Source: Phycisphaerae bacterium (lineage in GTDB: Bacteria > Planctomycetota > Phycisphaerae > Phycisphaerales > UBA1924). Taken from it: DNA of 40,858 nucleotides. Positions 7,742-17,124 of the stretch are shown here, in pieces (positions within the stretch are counted from its first letter, which is position 1; every line of letters begins with the position of its first letter). The stretch lies in NCBI GenBank assembly GCA_030426395.1, contig JAUHYE010000019.1, forward strand, positions 1 through 40,858. Reading direction: 5' to 3'. The translations under genes and the position numbers were made by a program. The notes beneath the pieces were generated by a model. It ran no database searches. It was not told where the DNA came from and worked only from the letters and a program-made list of their open reading frames with translations.

Positions 7742-9184
7742 TTAGAACACAGCGATGTCGACCAAGTCCAAAACGGTGCCCGTTGGCACGCCCAGGCTCG
7801 TGGCCGGCGACGCCCGATCGATCGGGTCCCAGTGGTCGAGCATCGCCACCAACGGGCCGGTGCTCTCGATCGAGATGGTGAAGGCCAGGCCGCCCGTCGG
7901 CAGGCTGATGAAGTCCTCGATCCGACCATCAACGTCCTCGACTTCCAGCGAGTCCAGGCTCTTGTTCTCGACGATCCGCGTGCCGTCGGCGAAGGTGAAC
8001 GTGATCGTCACGTTCTGCGAGGTGGCGGTCGGGTTGAACAGGTACACGTCCTCGGTGCGGATCTCGTCGCTGCGCAAGCGATCGATGCGGCCCTGGTCGA
8101 AGAACCACGACGCGCTGGCCCGCGTCTCGGGCTGGGTGAAGATCAGGTTGCTGCGACGCTCGGTTACCACGCTCACCGAGATCGGGGCGTCGGCCTCGTA
8201 CACGATGCCGAAGTCGTCGTCCCCGCCGTTGAAGCCCACGTCTCGAAGCGAGACGGAGGTCGAGTCATTGGCGCCCACCATCGCCGTGAAGGTCGCCGGT
8301 CCGCTGATGGGGCCGTCGTCGCGCTGGACGGTGCGGAAGCGGATCTGGATGGCCTCGTCCGAGGGGTTGGCGATGAAGAAGGTCGTGTCTTCGTCGGGGC
8401 CGCCGCCGCCGTCAAACTCGGCGTCCAGCAGCGCGCCGGCCACCGCCAGCGTCTGGTTGGGTAACTCGATGGTCGCCACGTCGCGCTCGAGCGCGTACCG
8501 CGTGCCCGCCAGCACTAGCATGTTGTCACTCGTGATCCGTGCGGTAAACACGTCGTTCGGCAGGCTGTTCATCTGCTGCAGGTTCCACCCGCCGCGGCGG
8601 TTGCTCAGCACGTTCTGCTGGAAGACGTACATATTGCCGCTGGAGTCTTCGAGCTCGAGCCTCACCGACGCGCTGTCGTCGCCGGTGTTGTGGAACACCA
8701 GGAAGTCTCGCGATGTCGAGTCGTCGCGGCGCAGGCCCGGGATCACGAAGTCGTCGTCGCCCACATTGGTGAAGTGTTGGGCGGTCTGGGCGTCGAAGTC
8801 GCTGTGCCGCAGCAGGGCGGTGATGTCGTCGGTGCTCGAACGCAGCACCAGGCTGTAGGGCTCGTCGGCCCGCACCAGGCTGGCGCCGTCGCCCCACACG
8901 GCGATCGTGTCGGTGTGGCCCGCGTTCAGCGTGCCGTCGGCGATGCACACAATCTCGTCGCCCGCGCCGTCTCGCTCGTAGTGGGCCCATAGCTCCCAGT
9001 CGGCGCTCCCGGTGTCGTCGGCGTAGGCCAACTCCACGACCTCCACCACGCTCGGGGCGCTGAAGCCCTCGGGCATGTAGATCGCTTCGGGCAGGGTGCT
9101 GGTGCCGCTCAGCAGCTTGCGGGGCTCCAGGGCCTCGAACAGGTCGTTACTCGCACGGCTGGTCAGGTCATCGTTTGGGAACAT
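7742..9184 (-). CDS. LEPR-motif surface protein, copy 2
   Basis: The protein has 480 residues. GGAGGAG lies 9 nt upstream of ATG 9184. LEPRKLLS is at residues 19-26 after a short polar N-terminus (MFPNDDLTSRASND). The chain follows copy 1 block by block: WELWAHYERDGAGDE, VLRSSTDDITALLRHSDF, WFFDQGRIDRL, VTITFTFADGTRIVEN, and the end DIAVF. Divergence is moderate and spread over the whole length, so the duplication is not recent and both copies appear to be under selection (no frame damage). The protein is acidic, beta-rich and lacks a canonical signal peptide. It is transcribed away from the ABC exporter at 9413 and ends at its own terminator (7674-7709). Function unknown. Confidence 0.8.
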   Translation of the reverse strand: MFPNDDLTSRASNDLFEALEPRKLLSGTSTLPEAIYMPEGFSAPSVVEVVELAYADDTGSADWELWAHYERDGAGDEIVCIADGTLNAGHTDTIAVWGDGASLVRADEPYSLVLRSSTDDITALLRHSDFDAQTAQHFTNVGDDDFVIPGLRRDDSTSRDFLVFHNTGDDSASVRLELEDSSGNMYVFQQNVLSNRRGGWNLQQMNSLPNDVFTARITSDNMLVLAGTRYALERDVATIELPNQTLAVAGALLDAEFDGGGGPDEDTTFFIANPSDEAIQIRFRTVQRDDGPISGPATFTAMVGANDSTSVSLRDVGFNGGDDDFGIVYEADAPISVSVVTERRSNLIFTQPETRASASWFFDQGRIDRLRSDEIRTEDVYLFNPTATSQNVTITFTFADGTRIVENKSLDSLEVEDVDGRIEDFISLPTGGLAFTISIESTGPLVAMLDHWDPIDRASPATSLGVPTGTVLDLVDIAVF

Positions 9185-9193
9185 CTCAAGAAT

Positions 9194-9200
9194 CTCCTCC
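9194..9200 (-). promoter_or_regulatory. Ribosome-binding site deciding the start of LEPR copy 2
   Basis: GGAGGAG on the reverse strand, 9 nt before ATG 9182-9184. It rules out the 28-codon upstream extension. Confidence 0.8.
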
Positions 9201-9412
9201 GGCCGGGCCGGGTCGTGCCCCGGGGTCACAGGGCGGTCGTAACGGAACCAATGCAAAAAACACGCCAACCTGTCGCTTGTGCGTCAGGAGCCCCGTTCCC
9301 GCTCTAGTTGGGCCATGCGTGGCCCTCCCCGGCTCCCATGGGCCCGTGCTGGCCCACCGGAACGGTACGCTGCCATTGCTCCGGTGGGTCGCATCGGCAA
9401 TACTCCCAGCCC

Positions 9413-11299
9413 ATGCCGGCCTTCTGGCGACTCGCACGGCTCATGCTCGACTTCAAGGGACGCATCGCCCTGGCGCTCGTCTGCGCGGTGCTGTCGGGAG
9501 GCAGCCTGGCGATCGGCTTGCTGACCTCTTCGCCCATCGTCGACGGCCTCTTCAAGGAGCAGCAGGGCCTCCAGAAACTCGCCCAGGACCACAACGCCGA
9601 GGCCCAGGCCGAGGGCTCGTGGCAGATCCCCACCTGGGTGGTCGACACTCTCCCGCAAGACGCCTGGTCCAGCATTGTCTTCCTGGTCATCCTGATCGCG
9701 ATCCTCGCGCTATCGGCAGGCGTGTTCCAGTTCACCCACTCGTTCCTGGCGCTGACGGTCGTGCACCGCACGGTCATGCGCATCCGCCGGCAGGCGTTCC
9801 GGTCGTTGCTGTTCATGCCCCTGCTTGCCGCCCAGCGAGGGACGGGCGAGGGCCAGAGCGAGGCCACCACCGGCTCGGTCGGCGGCAGCGACGCCGTGAG
9901 CCGCCTCATCGCCGATGCCGACCAACTCGCCTACGGCTTCGAGGCGCTGCTCAGCAAGGCCGTCACCCAGGTCACCAAGGGCTTCGGCGCCCTCATCTTC
10001 GCGTTCATCATCGATTGGAAGCTCTCGCTGCTCGCGCTCTTGATCGCGCCGGCGGTCTGGGGCGTTATCCGCTACTTTGGCCGCCGAATCAAGAAGGCGT
10101 CAAAGGCCGCGATGGGCCACCGAGCCCAACTCCTGTCGATCGCCACCGAGGCCGCCCAGGCGCTCAGGGTGGTCAAGGCCTACACCGCCGAGCGCCGTGA
10201 GACCCATCGCTTCAGCCTGGCCAACCGCCGCGTGTACCACCAGATGCTCAAGGCCCGCACGGCCCGGGCACTCTCCAAGCCGTTCGTCGAGGTGCTGACC
10301 GTCCTGATCCTGGTCGTGCTGGTGCTCGTGGCGTTCTGGGCGATCACTAACGGCAAATTGGAAGTGCCCGACTTCATCAAGGTGCTGGCCGGGCTGGCCC
10401 TGGGCGGCGCGGCGCTCAAGCCCCTTACAGGCCTGCTCAACGACATGCAGACCTCAGCGGGCGCGGCCGAGCGCCTGGAAGAACTGCTGAATGCCAGCAC
10501 CGAACCAGGCCACGAGTCCGGCCTCGACCGCTTGCCGCGTCACAGCCAGACGATCGAACTCAAAGACGTGGCGGTTCGCTATCCCGGCGCGCGCACGCCG
10601 GCGGTCAACGGCGTGTCGCTCACCATCAAGCACGGCGAGCGTGTTGCCATCGTCGGCCCCAACGGTTCGGGGAAGACAACGCTGCTGGGTTTGCTCTACC
10701 GCCTCTACGACCCCGAGCAGGGAGCCGTGCTTGTCGACGGCCACGACCTTACGAAGGTCTCCGTTCGCTCGTTACGCAAGCAAGTGGGTGTGGTCAGCCA
10801 GGAGACGGTGCTCTTCGAGGGCAGCGTGCGCGACAACGTGGCCTACGGCAAGCCCACCGCGACCGACGAGGAAGTGCAGGCCGCCCTCGATCGGGCGCGG
10901 GCCACCGAGTTCGTCTCGCAGATGCCCGGGGGCATCAAGGCCAGCATCGCCGAGCGGGGCACCTCGCTCTCGGGCGGGCAGCGGCAGCGGCTGGCCATCG
11001 CCCGGGCGATCCTGCGGGACCCGGCCATCCTGATTCTGGACGAGGCGACCAGCATGATCGATGCCGGCTCGGAAGCCCGCATCAACGAAGCCATGGACGA
11101 GTTCAGCCAGGGCCGGACGACGGTGGTGGTGGCCCACCGCCTGAGCACCGTCCGCCGGGCCGACCGGATCGTGGTGCTGGAGGCCGGCAAGGTGGTCGAT
11201 ATCGGCACCCACGACCAGCTCATGGCCCGGTGCGATCTGTACCAGGACCTGGCCCGCACCCAGCTTTTGGGGGGTGAGGACGGCAGCGACGACCGGTAA
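9413..11299 (+). CDS. ABC exporter, fused permease and ATPase (MsbA/LipA-exporter type)
   Basis: The half-transporter has 628 residues and works as a homodimer in the inner membrane. The N-terminal part (to about 330) is a six-helix ABC exporter domain, with helices at about 15-35 and 80-105, a pair near 180-225 and another near 290-320. The ATPase follows: Walker A GPNGSGKT at about 415-422, Q-loop GVVSQETVLF, signature LSGGQRQR at about 519, Walker B ILILDEAT and H-loop VVAHRLST. The substrate cannot be told from sequence; MsbA-like lipid flippases and peptide exporters share this plan. The first extracellular loop is long and Gln/Asp-rich (KEQQGLQKLAQDHNAEAQ), and the loop after helix 2 has a Gly/Ser-rich insert (GTGEGQSEATTGSVGGS). 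The start MPAFWRLARLML is chosen because the 35 upstream residues are Pro/Cys-rich. It is alone, 101 nt ahead of tRNA-Thr. Confidence 0.85.
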   Translation: MPAFWRLARLMLDFKGRIALALVCAVLSGGSLAIGLLTSSPIVDGLFKEQQGLQKLAQDHNAEAQAEGSWQIPTWVVDTLPQDAWSSIVFLVILIAILALSAGVFQFTHSFLALTVVHRTVMRIRRQAFRSLLFMPLLAAQRGTGEGQSEATTGSVGGSDAVSRLIADADQLAYGFEALLSKAVTQVTKGFGALIFAFIIDWKLSLLALLIAPAVWGVIRYFGRRIKKASKAAMGHRAQLLSIATEAAQALRVVKAYTAERRETHRFSLANRRVYHQMLKARTARALSKPFVEVLTVLILVVLVLVAFWAITNGKLEVPDFIKVLAGLALGGAALKPLTGLLNDMQTSAGAAERLEELLNASTEPGHESGLDRLPRHSQTIELKDVAVRYPGARTPAVNGVSLTIKHGERVAIVGPNGSGKTTLLGLLYRLYDPEQGAVLVDGHDLTKVSVRSLRKQVGVVSQETVLFEGSVRDNVAYGKPTATDEEVQAALDRARATEFVSQMPGGIKASIAERGTSLSGGQRQRLAIARAILRDPAILILDEATSMIDAGSEARINEAMDEFSQGRTTVVVAHRLSTVRRADRIVVLEAGKVVDIGTHDQLMARCDLYQDLARTQLLGGEDGSDDR

Positions 11300-11316
11300 A
11301 CGCAAGTCGCCGCGGG

Positions 11317-11344
11317 TTGACGCCGATAGCCCACTGGGTACCAT
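11317..11344 (+). promoter_or_regulatory. Probable sigma-70-type promoter of tRNA-Thr/tuf
   Basis: TTGACG (11317-11322), a 16-bp spacer and TACCAT (11339-11344) lie 56 nt upstream of the tRNA. The -35 box is near consensus and the -10 box is fair. Confidence 0.5.
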
Positions 11345-11399
11345 GTTGGCTCGCCGTTGGGTGAGCCATCTTCCCGCCAGTCGGGGGGAAGCCCTCGGT

Positions 11400-11471
11400 G
11401 CCGCTGTAGCTCAGTGGTAGAGCGCACCCTTGGTAAGGGTGAGGTCGTGAGTTCAAATCTCACCAGCGGCT
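11400..11471 (+). tRNA. tRNA-Thr (anticodon GGT)
   Basis: A full cloverleaf of 72 nt. The acceptor stem GCCGCTG (11400-11406) pairs with CAGCGGC (11464-11470). The D arm is GCTC...GAGC. The anticodon arm is CACCC-TTGGTAA-GGGTG with anticodon GGT. The T arm is GTGAG-TTCAAAT-CTCAC. The discriminator is T and no CCA is encoded. Its position directly before tuf matches the ancient tRNA-Thr/tuf linkage found in many bacteria, and the two are probably cotranscribed. Confidence 0.97.
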
Positions 11472-11558
11472 TTGGCAGACTTCCAGGCTCGTTCCCGGGC
11501 CATCGGAAGGCTACCGGAAGGGCCCCACGGTCGGGCCCGATCGAGTCTATAGTTCCCT

Positions 11559-11577
11559 CCGCCCGTTTTTGGGGCGG
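11559..11577 (+). other. Stem-loop in the tuf leader
   Basis: CCGCCC and GGGCGG flank a T5 loop within the 253-nt leader between tRNA-Thr and tuf. A TATAGT box just before it (11548-11553) could be a second -10 element but has no matching -35. Possible roles are transcript processing, pausing or partial attenuation. Nothing else recognisable lies in the leader. Confidence 0.35.
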
Positions 11578-11724
11578 GTGTAGGGCGCGGGCAGACCACC
11601 CGGGCTCGAAGCAGGCATCGCCGGTTCCGCGTGGATTCCGGCTTTGATTCATCAGGAAACCGGTCGGCCAACAGCCCATTCAGCGGGGCGGCCGACGCGA
11701 AGGCAATGCTGGAGGTAGACGGCG

Positions 11725-12927
<1,203 letters not shown>

Positions 12928-12962
12928 GCACCTTTTCCCGAACGCCTCGGAGGACGTGACCC

Positions 12963-13145
12963 ATGGCTAAGAAGAAGGGCGCTGCCCGCGAATACGTCTG
13001 GCTCCAGTGCAGCGAGACCGGCGACCTCAACTATCGCACCTCGGTCAACGTCCGTGGTGGGCTTCCCGAGGGCATGAAAGAGGGCATCAACAAGTACTGC
13101 CCCCGCCTGCGGAAGCACACGATCCACAAGATCAAGCGGAAGTAA
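12963..13145 (+). CDS. rpmG: 50S ribosomal protein bL33
   Basis: The protein has 60 residues, slightly longer than usual because of a Lys-rich N-terminus (MAKKKGAAREY). The bL33 core is clear: LQCSETGDLNYRTSVN and KYCPRLRKHTIHKIKRK. It sits 35 nt after tuf with CGGAGGACG upstream of ATG. Only C16 and C46 remain of the zinc-type cysteines: the second Cys of the first C-x2-C is Thr here, so zinc binding is doubtful. In many bacteria rpmG lies between tuf and tRNA-Trp/secE/nusG. Here a terminator follows instead. Confidence 0.95.
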   Translation: MAKKKGAAREYVWLQCSETGDLNYRTSVNVRGGLPEGMKEGINKYCPRLRKHTIHKIKRK

Positions 13146-13173
13146 GCCCTCGGGCTGACATCTGATCCAACCC

Positions 13174-13212
13174 CACTGCGGCGGGCCCCATGGTCCGCCG
13201 CAGTGCTGTTTT
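13174..13212 (+). terminator. Strong intrinsic terminator of the tRNA-Thr/tuf/rpmG unit
   Basis: CACTGCGGCGG (13174-13184) pairs perfectly with CCGCCGCAGTG (13195-13205) around a 10-nt loop, followed by CTGTTTT. It ends the operon 28 nt after the rpmG stop. Confidence 0.9.
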
Positions 13213-13275
13213 GGGGTGTCGGAACCCTTCGCTCAGGTTGGGGGCGGATCTTGCCGATTCTGTCGCTAACGAGTC

Positions 13276-13304
13276 TTGAAACTCGATTCTCGATGAGGTA
13301 CACT
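13276..13304 (+). promoter_or_regulatory. Sigma-70-type promoter
   Basis: TTGAAA (13276-13281), exactly 17 bp, then TACACT (13299-13304). The predicted start is near 13311, about 50 nt before the small Cys/His-rich gene at 13361. It is the best promoter by eye in the window. Confidence 0.7.
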
Positions 13305-13360
13305 TTTCACTTATCGCCCCCAGCATGGCTTGCCGGGGGCCAGACACTCGGAGACGCACG

Positions 13361-13561
13361 ATGCACGTTTGCTCGACCCACGGTTGCCACGCCTCGCACG
13401 CCCACGCCGGCTTCTGCGCCGACTGCATGGCCGTCCACGCCGCAGGCCTGTCGATCTCGGTGCCCACGGTGCTCGTGCTGGCCCTGGGCATCGGCCTGCT
13501 GGCCTATGCCGGCCGCCGGTTCCTACGCGGCTCGCGTGGCGCCCGCCTCGCCACCGCCTGA
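13361..13561 (+). CDS. Cys/His-rich mini membrane protein
   Basis: The protein has 66 residues. The N-terminal 24 residues hold C4, H7, C9, H10, H13, H15, C19 and C22 (VCSTHGCHASHAH, then FCADC), a likely metal-binding head. One membrane helix follows (about 32-53, VPTVLVLALGIGLLAYAG) and then a basic tail (RRFLRGSRGARL), which predicts an outward-facing or periplasmic head with the tail in the cytosol. GC at codon third positions is very high in this frame and not in the two overlapping open frames, which supports translation. GGAGA lies about 8 nt upstream of the start, and a good promoter sits at 13276. It may form an operon with the oxidoreductase 24 nt downstream. I know no named family. 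A metal or redox-sensing role is speculation. Confidence 0.65.
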   Translation: MHVCSTHGCHASHAHAGFCADCMAVHAAGLSISVPTVLVLALGIGLLAYAGRRFLRGSRGARLATA

Positions 13562-13585
13562 GGGCACGTCTCTGGCTGACGCCGG

Positions 13586-14758
13586 ATGACCGTTCCCTAC
13601 TGGCACAGATCTTCCAAACCCCAGACCATCGACGTTGATGCCGCCGTGGTCGGTGGTGGTGTCTGCGGCTTGTCCGCGGCCCTCCACCTGGTCCGCCGCG
13701 GCCTTTCTGTTGTCGTGCTCGAGCGCCACGCGCCGGGCTCGGGCGCGAGCACCCGCAACGCGGGATTCCTGATGCGCGGGCTTGCTGAGAACTACAAGGT
13801 CGCCCGCGAAGCGTTGGGCGAAACCACCGCCCAACACGTCTGGCGATGGAGCGAGGAAAACCTCCGCGGTCTCCAGTCCGAGGGTGTCGCGGAGCTATCC
13901 ACGTACAAGCACACGCCGAGCTGCCTGCTGGCACTGGAGCAGGACGAGGCCGACAAAATCGTCGAATCGGCGTCGCTGCTGCAGGCCGACGGTTTCGGTG
14001 TTTTGCTGGCAGAATCCGGGACCGATAGCGCATGGGCGAGCGGCCTGCCGATCGTCGGGCTGGTTAATCCGGGCGACGCGACGGTGAATCCCGCCGAGAT
14101 CGTCGCACTGCTGGCGAGCAAACTGGGCAGCGCCGTTCTCGCCGGGCAGGAAGTCCACACGATCGAACCCGCGAACGCGCATGATGGGTACTGCGTGGTG
14201 CGGACCGCCGGCGCGAACGTGCGTGCGCGGCGGGTGCTGGTGTGCACGAACGCCTACGTCGGCTCGCTGCTACCCAAGCTCGCCTCGATCGTCCAACCCA
14301 ATCGCGGCCAGATGCTGGCGCTGACAGCTGAGGGTGCTCGGCTCGACTACGCGTATTATGCGAACCGCGGGCACGAGTACATCCGCCAGACACCTAACGG
14401 CACGATCGTCGTGGGCGGTTGCCGCAACCGATTCACCCAGAACGAGCAGACCCTCGACGACCAGTCGACCCCGCTCGTACAGGAGGCCATCGAGGGCTTC
14501 GCGCGGATGCTGCTCGACCGGCCCATCCGGGTCGTGGCGCGGTGGGCGGGCACGATGGGCTTCTCGCCCGACGGCATGCCACTGGTTGGCCCGGTGAGCG
14601 ATGACGACTCGGTCTGGTTTTGCGGTGGGTTCACGGGGCACGGGATGTCGTTGGCTTATCGGACGTCCGCCGGAGCCGTCGCCGCCATGCTCGACGGGTC
14701 CGACGCCGACCCGCTGGCCGCCACGTTCGCCCTGGGCCGCGTGGGGGCCCTGGAGTGA
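13586..14758 (+). CDS. FAD-dependent amine/amino-acid oxidoreductase (DAO family)
   Basis: The flavoenzyme has 390 residues. The FAD-binding fold is at the N-terminus: VVGGGVCGLSAALHLVRRGL at about 21-40 (G-x-G-x2-G) and the ribose-binding acid in VVVLER (E46). The motif RNAGFLMRGL follows. The substrate domain has LVNPGDATVNPAEIV, and the C-terminal FAD motif is GTMGFSPDGMPLVGPV followed by CGGFTGHGMSLAYRTS. This is the DAO/GlpO superfamily, nearest by motif to gamma-glutamylputrescine oxidase or D-amino-acid dehydrogenase-like enzymes. It would oxidise an amine or amino acid and pass electrons to oxygen or a carrier. The substrate cannot be fixed. The first 15 residues (MTVPYWHRSSKPQ) resemble the PuuB-type YW-x6 N-terminus. 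No signal peptide is seen, so it is cytosolic. A weak terminator-like hairpin follows at 14776. Confidence 0.88.
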   Translation: MTVPYWHRSSKPQTIDVDAAVVGGGVCGLSAALHLVRRGLSVVVLERHAPGSGASTRNAGFLMRGLAENYKVAREALGETTAQHVWRWSEENLRGLQSEGVAELSTYKHTPSCLLALEQDEADKIVESASLLQADGFGVLLAESGTDSAWASGLPIVGLVNPGDATVNPAEIVALLASKLGSAVLAGQEVHTIEPANAHDGYCVVRTAGANVRARRVLVCTNAYVGSLLPKLASIVQPNRGQMLALTAEGARLDYAYYANRGHEYIRQTPNGTIVVGGCRNRFTQNEQTLDDQSTPLVQEAIEGFARMLLDRPIRVVARWAGTMGFSPDGMPLVGPVSDDDSVWFCGGFTGHGMSLAYRTSAGAVAAMLDGSDADPLAATFALGRVGALE

Positions 14759-14775
14759 GGCTAACCCCGCCCAAG

Positions 14776-14807
14776 CGCCGCAAAATGGCGGCGTTAGGCC
14801 ACTTTTT
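14776..14807 (+). terminator. Possible terminator after the oxidoreductase
   Basis: CGCCGC (14776-14781) and GCGGCG (14788-14793) form a 6-bp stem with an AAAATG loop. A T5 run follows only after nine further bases, so it is not a textbook terminator. Confidence 0.4.
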
Positions 14808-14902
14808 CGGCATTTTCCGTCGCGGTAGGGCCGCCGGTGCTGTAATCTGTGCATCTGGGGCGGCCGGTTTCCGAGGCCCGCCCGGAGTTGGGGAGTTGTC
14901 CA

Positions 14903-17068
14903 ATGCGCCGAACCATCCTTGCCGCTCTGTTGTCCGTCGCCGGCCTCGCCGCCACCGTCCAGGCCTGCCCGGCCGATCTTGATGGCGACGGCATGCTGAC
15001 CATCTTCGACTTCCTCGAGTTCCAGAACCTGTTCGATGCGGGCGACCCGCTTGCCGACTTCGACGGCGACGGCGACCTCACGCTGTTCGACTTCCTGGCG
15101 TTCCAGAACGCCTTCGACGCGGGGTGCCCGAGCGACATCGCCGGGCTCGACCTCGTCGGCCGCTCGCTGCCGGCGTACCCGCATATCGAGATCGTCGACA
15201 CGTTCGTCATCGGCCAGGCAACCTCTGTCGCGCTCGACCCACCGCAGCACCCGGCGCTCATGGGCGTGCCGGTGGACGTGTACGTGGTGGCCGCACGCAG
15301 CGAGGCGGAGTGGGGGGCCGACCCGATGCTGGTCGACGCTCGCGCCACGGGCGCGCAGGCGATCACGTTCCCGGGCGGCGCGCTTTCCGCCAACGTGTTC
15401 ACGCTCAACGCGACCTCGCTGCTGGCGCCGGCGGAGACCGAGGCCCGCGTGGCGGCCGGGTACGACATCGTGATCGATGCCGACCGCGACGGCATGCTTT
15501 CCGAGGGTGATCTGGTTGATGGTCTGGGCGACGCTACGGGCATGTGGTACGCCAAGGACCTGACGCGGCTTGGCCCATACGACCGCGCGCCGGCGCTCGA
15601 CTACGCCGTGAGCTGGCCGGGGCTGCCCTCGACGCGTACGCGTGAGTTGCTTGTGTACCCAAGCGACATGAGCCTGACGAACATGCCGCTGGTGATCATC
15701 GCGCACGGCAACGGGCACGATTACCGCTGGTACGACTACGTGCAGCAGCACATGGCCAGCCACGGGTACGTCGTCATGAGCCACCAGAACGACACGATCC
15801 CCGGCATCGAGGCGGCCAGCGACAGCATGATGCGGCACGCCGATGCGTTCATCGGCAACTACGAGACCATCGCCCCCGACCTGGTTGGTCGCCTCGATAC
15901 GTCGCGCATCATGTGGATCGGCCACAGCCGCGGCGGAGAGGGCGTGGTGCGAGCGACGAGCAAGATCACCGATGGCGTGTACGTTCCGACGCACTACTCC
16001 CTGAGTGATTTCAAGGTGACCAGCAGCATCGCGCCAACGGTGTGGCAGGGCACGACCAGCCAGATCCACGACCAGAACTACCACCTGCTGTTCGGCGCCG
16101 CCGACGGTGACGTGTGCGGCTGCCCGCACCGCGACGACCGCCAGAGCTACCAGCTCTACGAGCGCGGCACGGGCTCGAAGCAGGTGACCTACGTGCATGG
16201 GGCCGACCACAACGACTTCAACTGCTGCGGCTTCGACGACTTCACCGGTCCTCCGGGGACGGCGATCGGCCGGGCCGAGGGCCAGCGCATCGCCAACGCG
16301 ACGTGGCTGGCGCTGGCCGAGCGGTATCTCAAGGACAACATGTGGGCTGACGAATTCATCTGGCGGCACCAGAAATCGCTGCAATCGCCGAGCATCGCCC
16401 AGAGTTCGACGATCGTGCGCGAGCAGAACCCCGGGCCCGCGGTTGGGCAGGTCATCGACGACTATCAGAGCGCGGCATCGAGCATGGTGGCCAGCAGCGG
16501 GGCTGCCGTGAGCTTCAACGTGGCCGACCTGACCGAGGGTCGGCTGGAGGACAACGACTCGGCGTTCTCCACGAGCGGCACCGACCCGATGAACGGCATG
16601 ACCCGCGCAAGCGCGAGCGGTAGCGACGACACCGCGGGCGTGGTGTTCGAGTGGGACAACACGGATTCGGTGTACGAGTTCGAGCTTCCCGCCGGTGAGC
16701 GCGACCTGAGCGGCTTTGGTTCGATCAGCATGCGAGTGGCCCAGTCGACTCGTGATCCGCTGACCACGGCGACACTGGACGGGCTCGGGTTCACGATCGA
16801 GCTCGTTGATGGTGCGGGCAACGCGAGCGCCGTGCTCACCGGCACGTACGCGACGTTGGTGCGCGATCCGTACCAGCGCACGAACTTTGGCACGGGTGCT
16901 GGCTGGCAGAACGAGTTCGAGACCGTCCGCGTGCGGCTGGTCGACTTCACTCGCGATGGCAGTGGTGTTGACCTTGGCGACATCGAAACTGTGCGGCTGC
17001 GCTTCGGCCCGAGCTACGGATCGGCCCAGGGACGGGTCGGTTTGGACGACGTGCGGTTGCTGCCCTGA
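14903..17068 (+). CDS. Secreted alpha/beta hydrolase with N-terminal GC-type dockerin-like module, copy 1
   Basis: The protein has 721 residues. Signal peptide: MRRTILAALLSVAGLAATVQA. Residues about 22-75 form the dockerin-like module: CPADLDGDGMLTIFDFLEF, QNLFDAGDPLADFDGDGD, then FDFLAFQNAFDAGC. A beta domain with another Ca-loop (DADRDGMLSEGD) follows. The hydrolase core has HGNG (oxyanion region), GHSRGGEG with nucleophile S342, likely D401 (AADGDV) and H436 in GADHNDFNCCG, so the triad appears complete. The last 230 residues read as a carbohydrate-binding-like jelly roll (VIDDYQS at its start, GLDDVRLLP at its end). It is probably an esterase or lipase acting outside the cytosol; the substrate is unknown. 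The same-strand neighbour at 17125 is a full-length paralogue. The start is set by the signal peptide. Confidence 0.85.
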   Translation: MRRTILAALLSVAGLAATVQACPADLDGDGMLTIFDFLEFQNLFDAGDPLADFDGDGDLTLFDFLAFQNAFDAGCPSDIAGLDLVGRSLPAYPHIEIVDTFVIGQATSVALDPPQHPALMGVPVDVYVVAARSEAEWGADPMLVDARATGAQAITFPGGALSANVFTLNATSLLAPAETEARVAAGYDIVIDADRDGMLSEGDLVDGLGDATGMWYAKDLTRLGPYDRAPALDYAVSWPGLPSTRTRELLVYPSDMSLTNMPLVIIAHGNGHDYRWYDYVQQHMASHGYVVMSHQNDTIPGIEAASDSMMRHADAFIGNYETIAPDLVGRLDTSRIMWIGHSRGGEGVVRATSKITDGVYVPTHYSLSDFKVTSSIAPTVWQGTTSQIHDQNYHLLFGAADGDVCGCPHRDDRQSYQLYERGTGSKQVTYVHGADHNDFNCCGFDDFTGPPGTAIGRAEGQRIANATWLALAERYLKDNMWADEFIWRHQKSLQSPSIAQSSTIVREQNPGPAVGQVIDDYQSAASSMVASSGAAVSFNVADLTEGRLEDNDSAFSTSGTDPMNGMTRASASGSDDTAGVVFEWDNTDSVYEFELPAGERDLSGFGSISMRVAQSTRDPLTTATLDGLGFTIELVDGAGNASAVLTGTYATLVRDPYQRTNFGTGAGWQNEFETVRVRLVDFTRDGSGVDLGDIETVRLRFGPSYGSAQGRVGLDDVRLLP

Positions 17069-17124
17069 GCCGCGAACCACCACGAGAGACTTTCACCAAA
17101 CTCGGGGGAGCCAAGGAGCGAGAG

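Noticed and set aside
8173-8990. Short open frames opposite and inside LEPR copy 2
   Set aside because: They overlap a gene with a fixed ribosome site and a full-length paralogue; no independent support.
11548-11553. Second promoter (TATAGT) directly before tuf
   Set aside because: No recognisable -35 element at 16-18 bp. Left as a note in the leader entry.
14270-17083. 937-codon open frame on the reverse strand
   Set aside because: Antisense shadow of the oxidoreductase end and hydrolase copy 1. Residues are His/Arg/Val-rich without domain pattern, while the plus strand shows signal peptide, catalytic motifs and proper codon bias.
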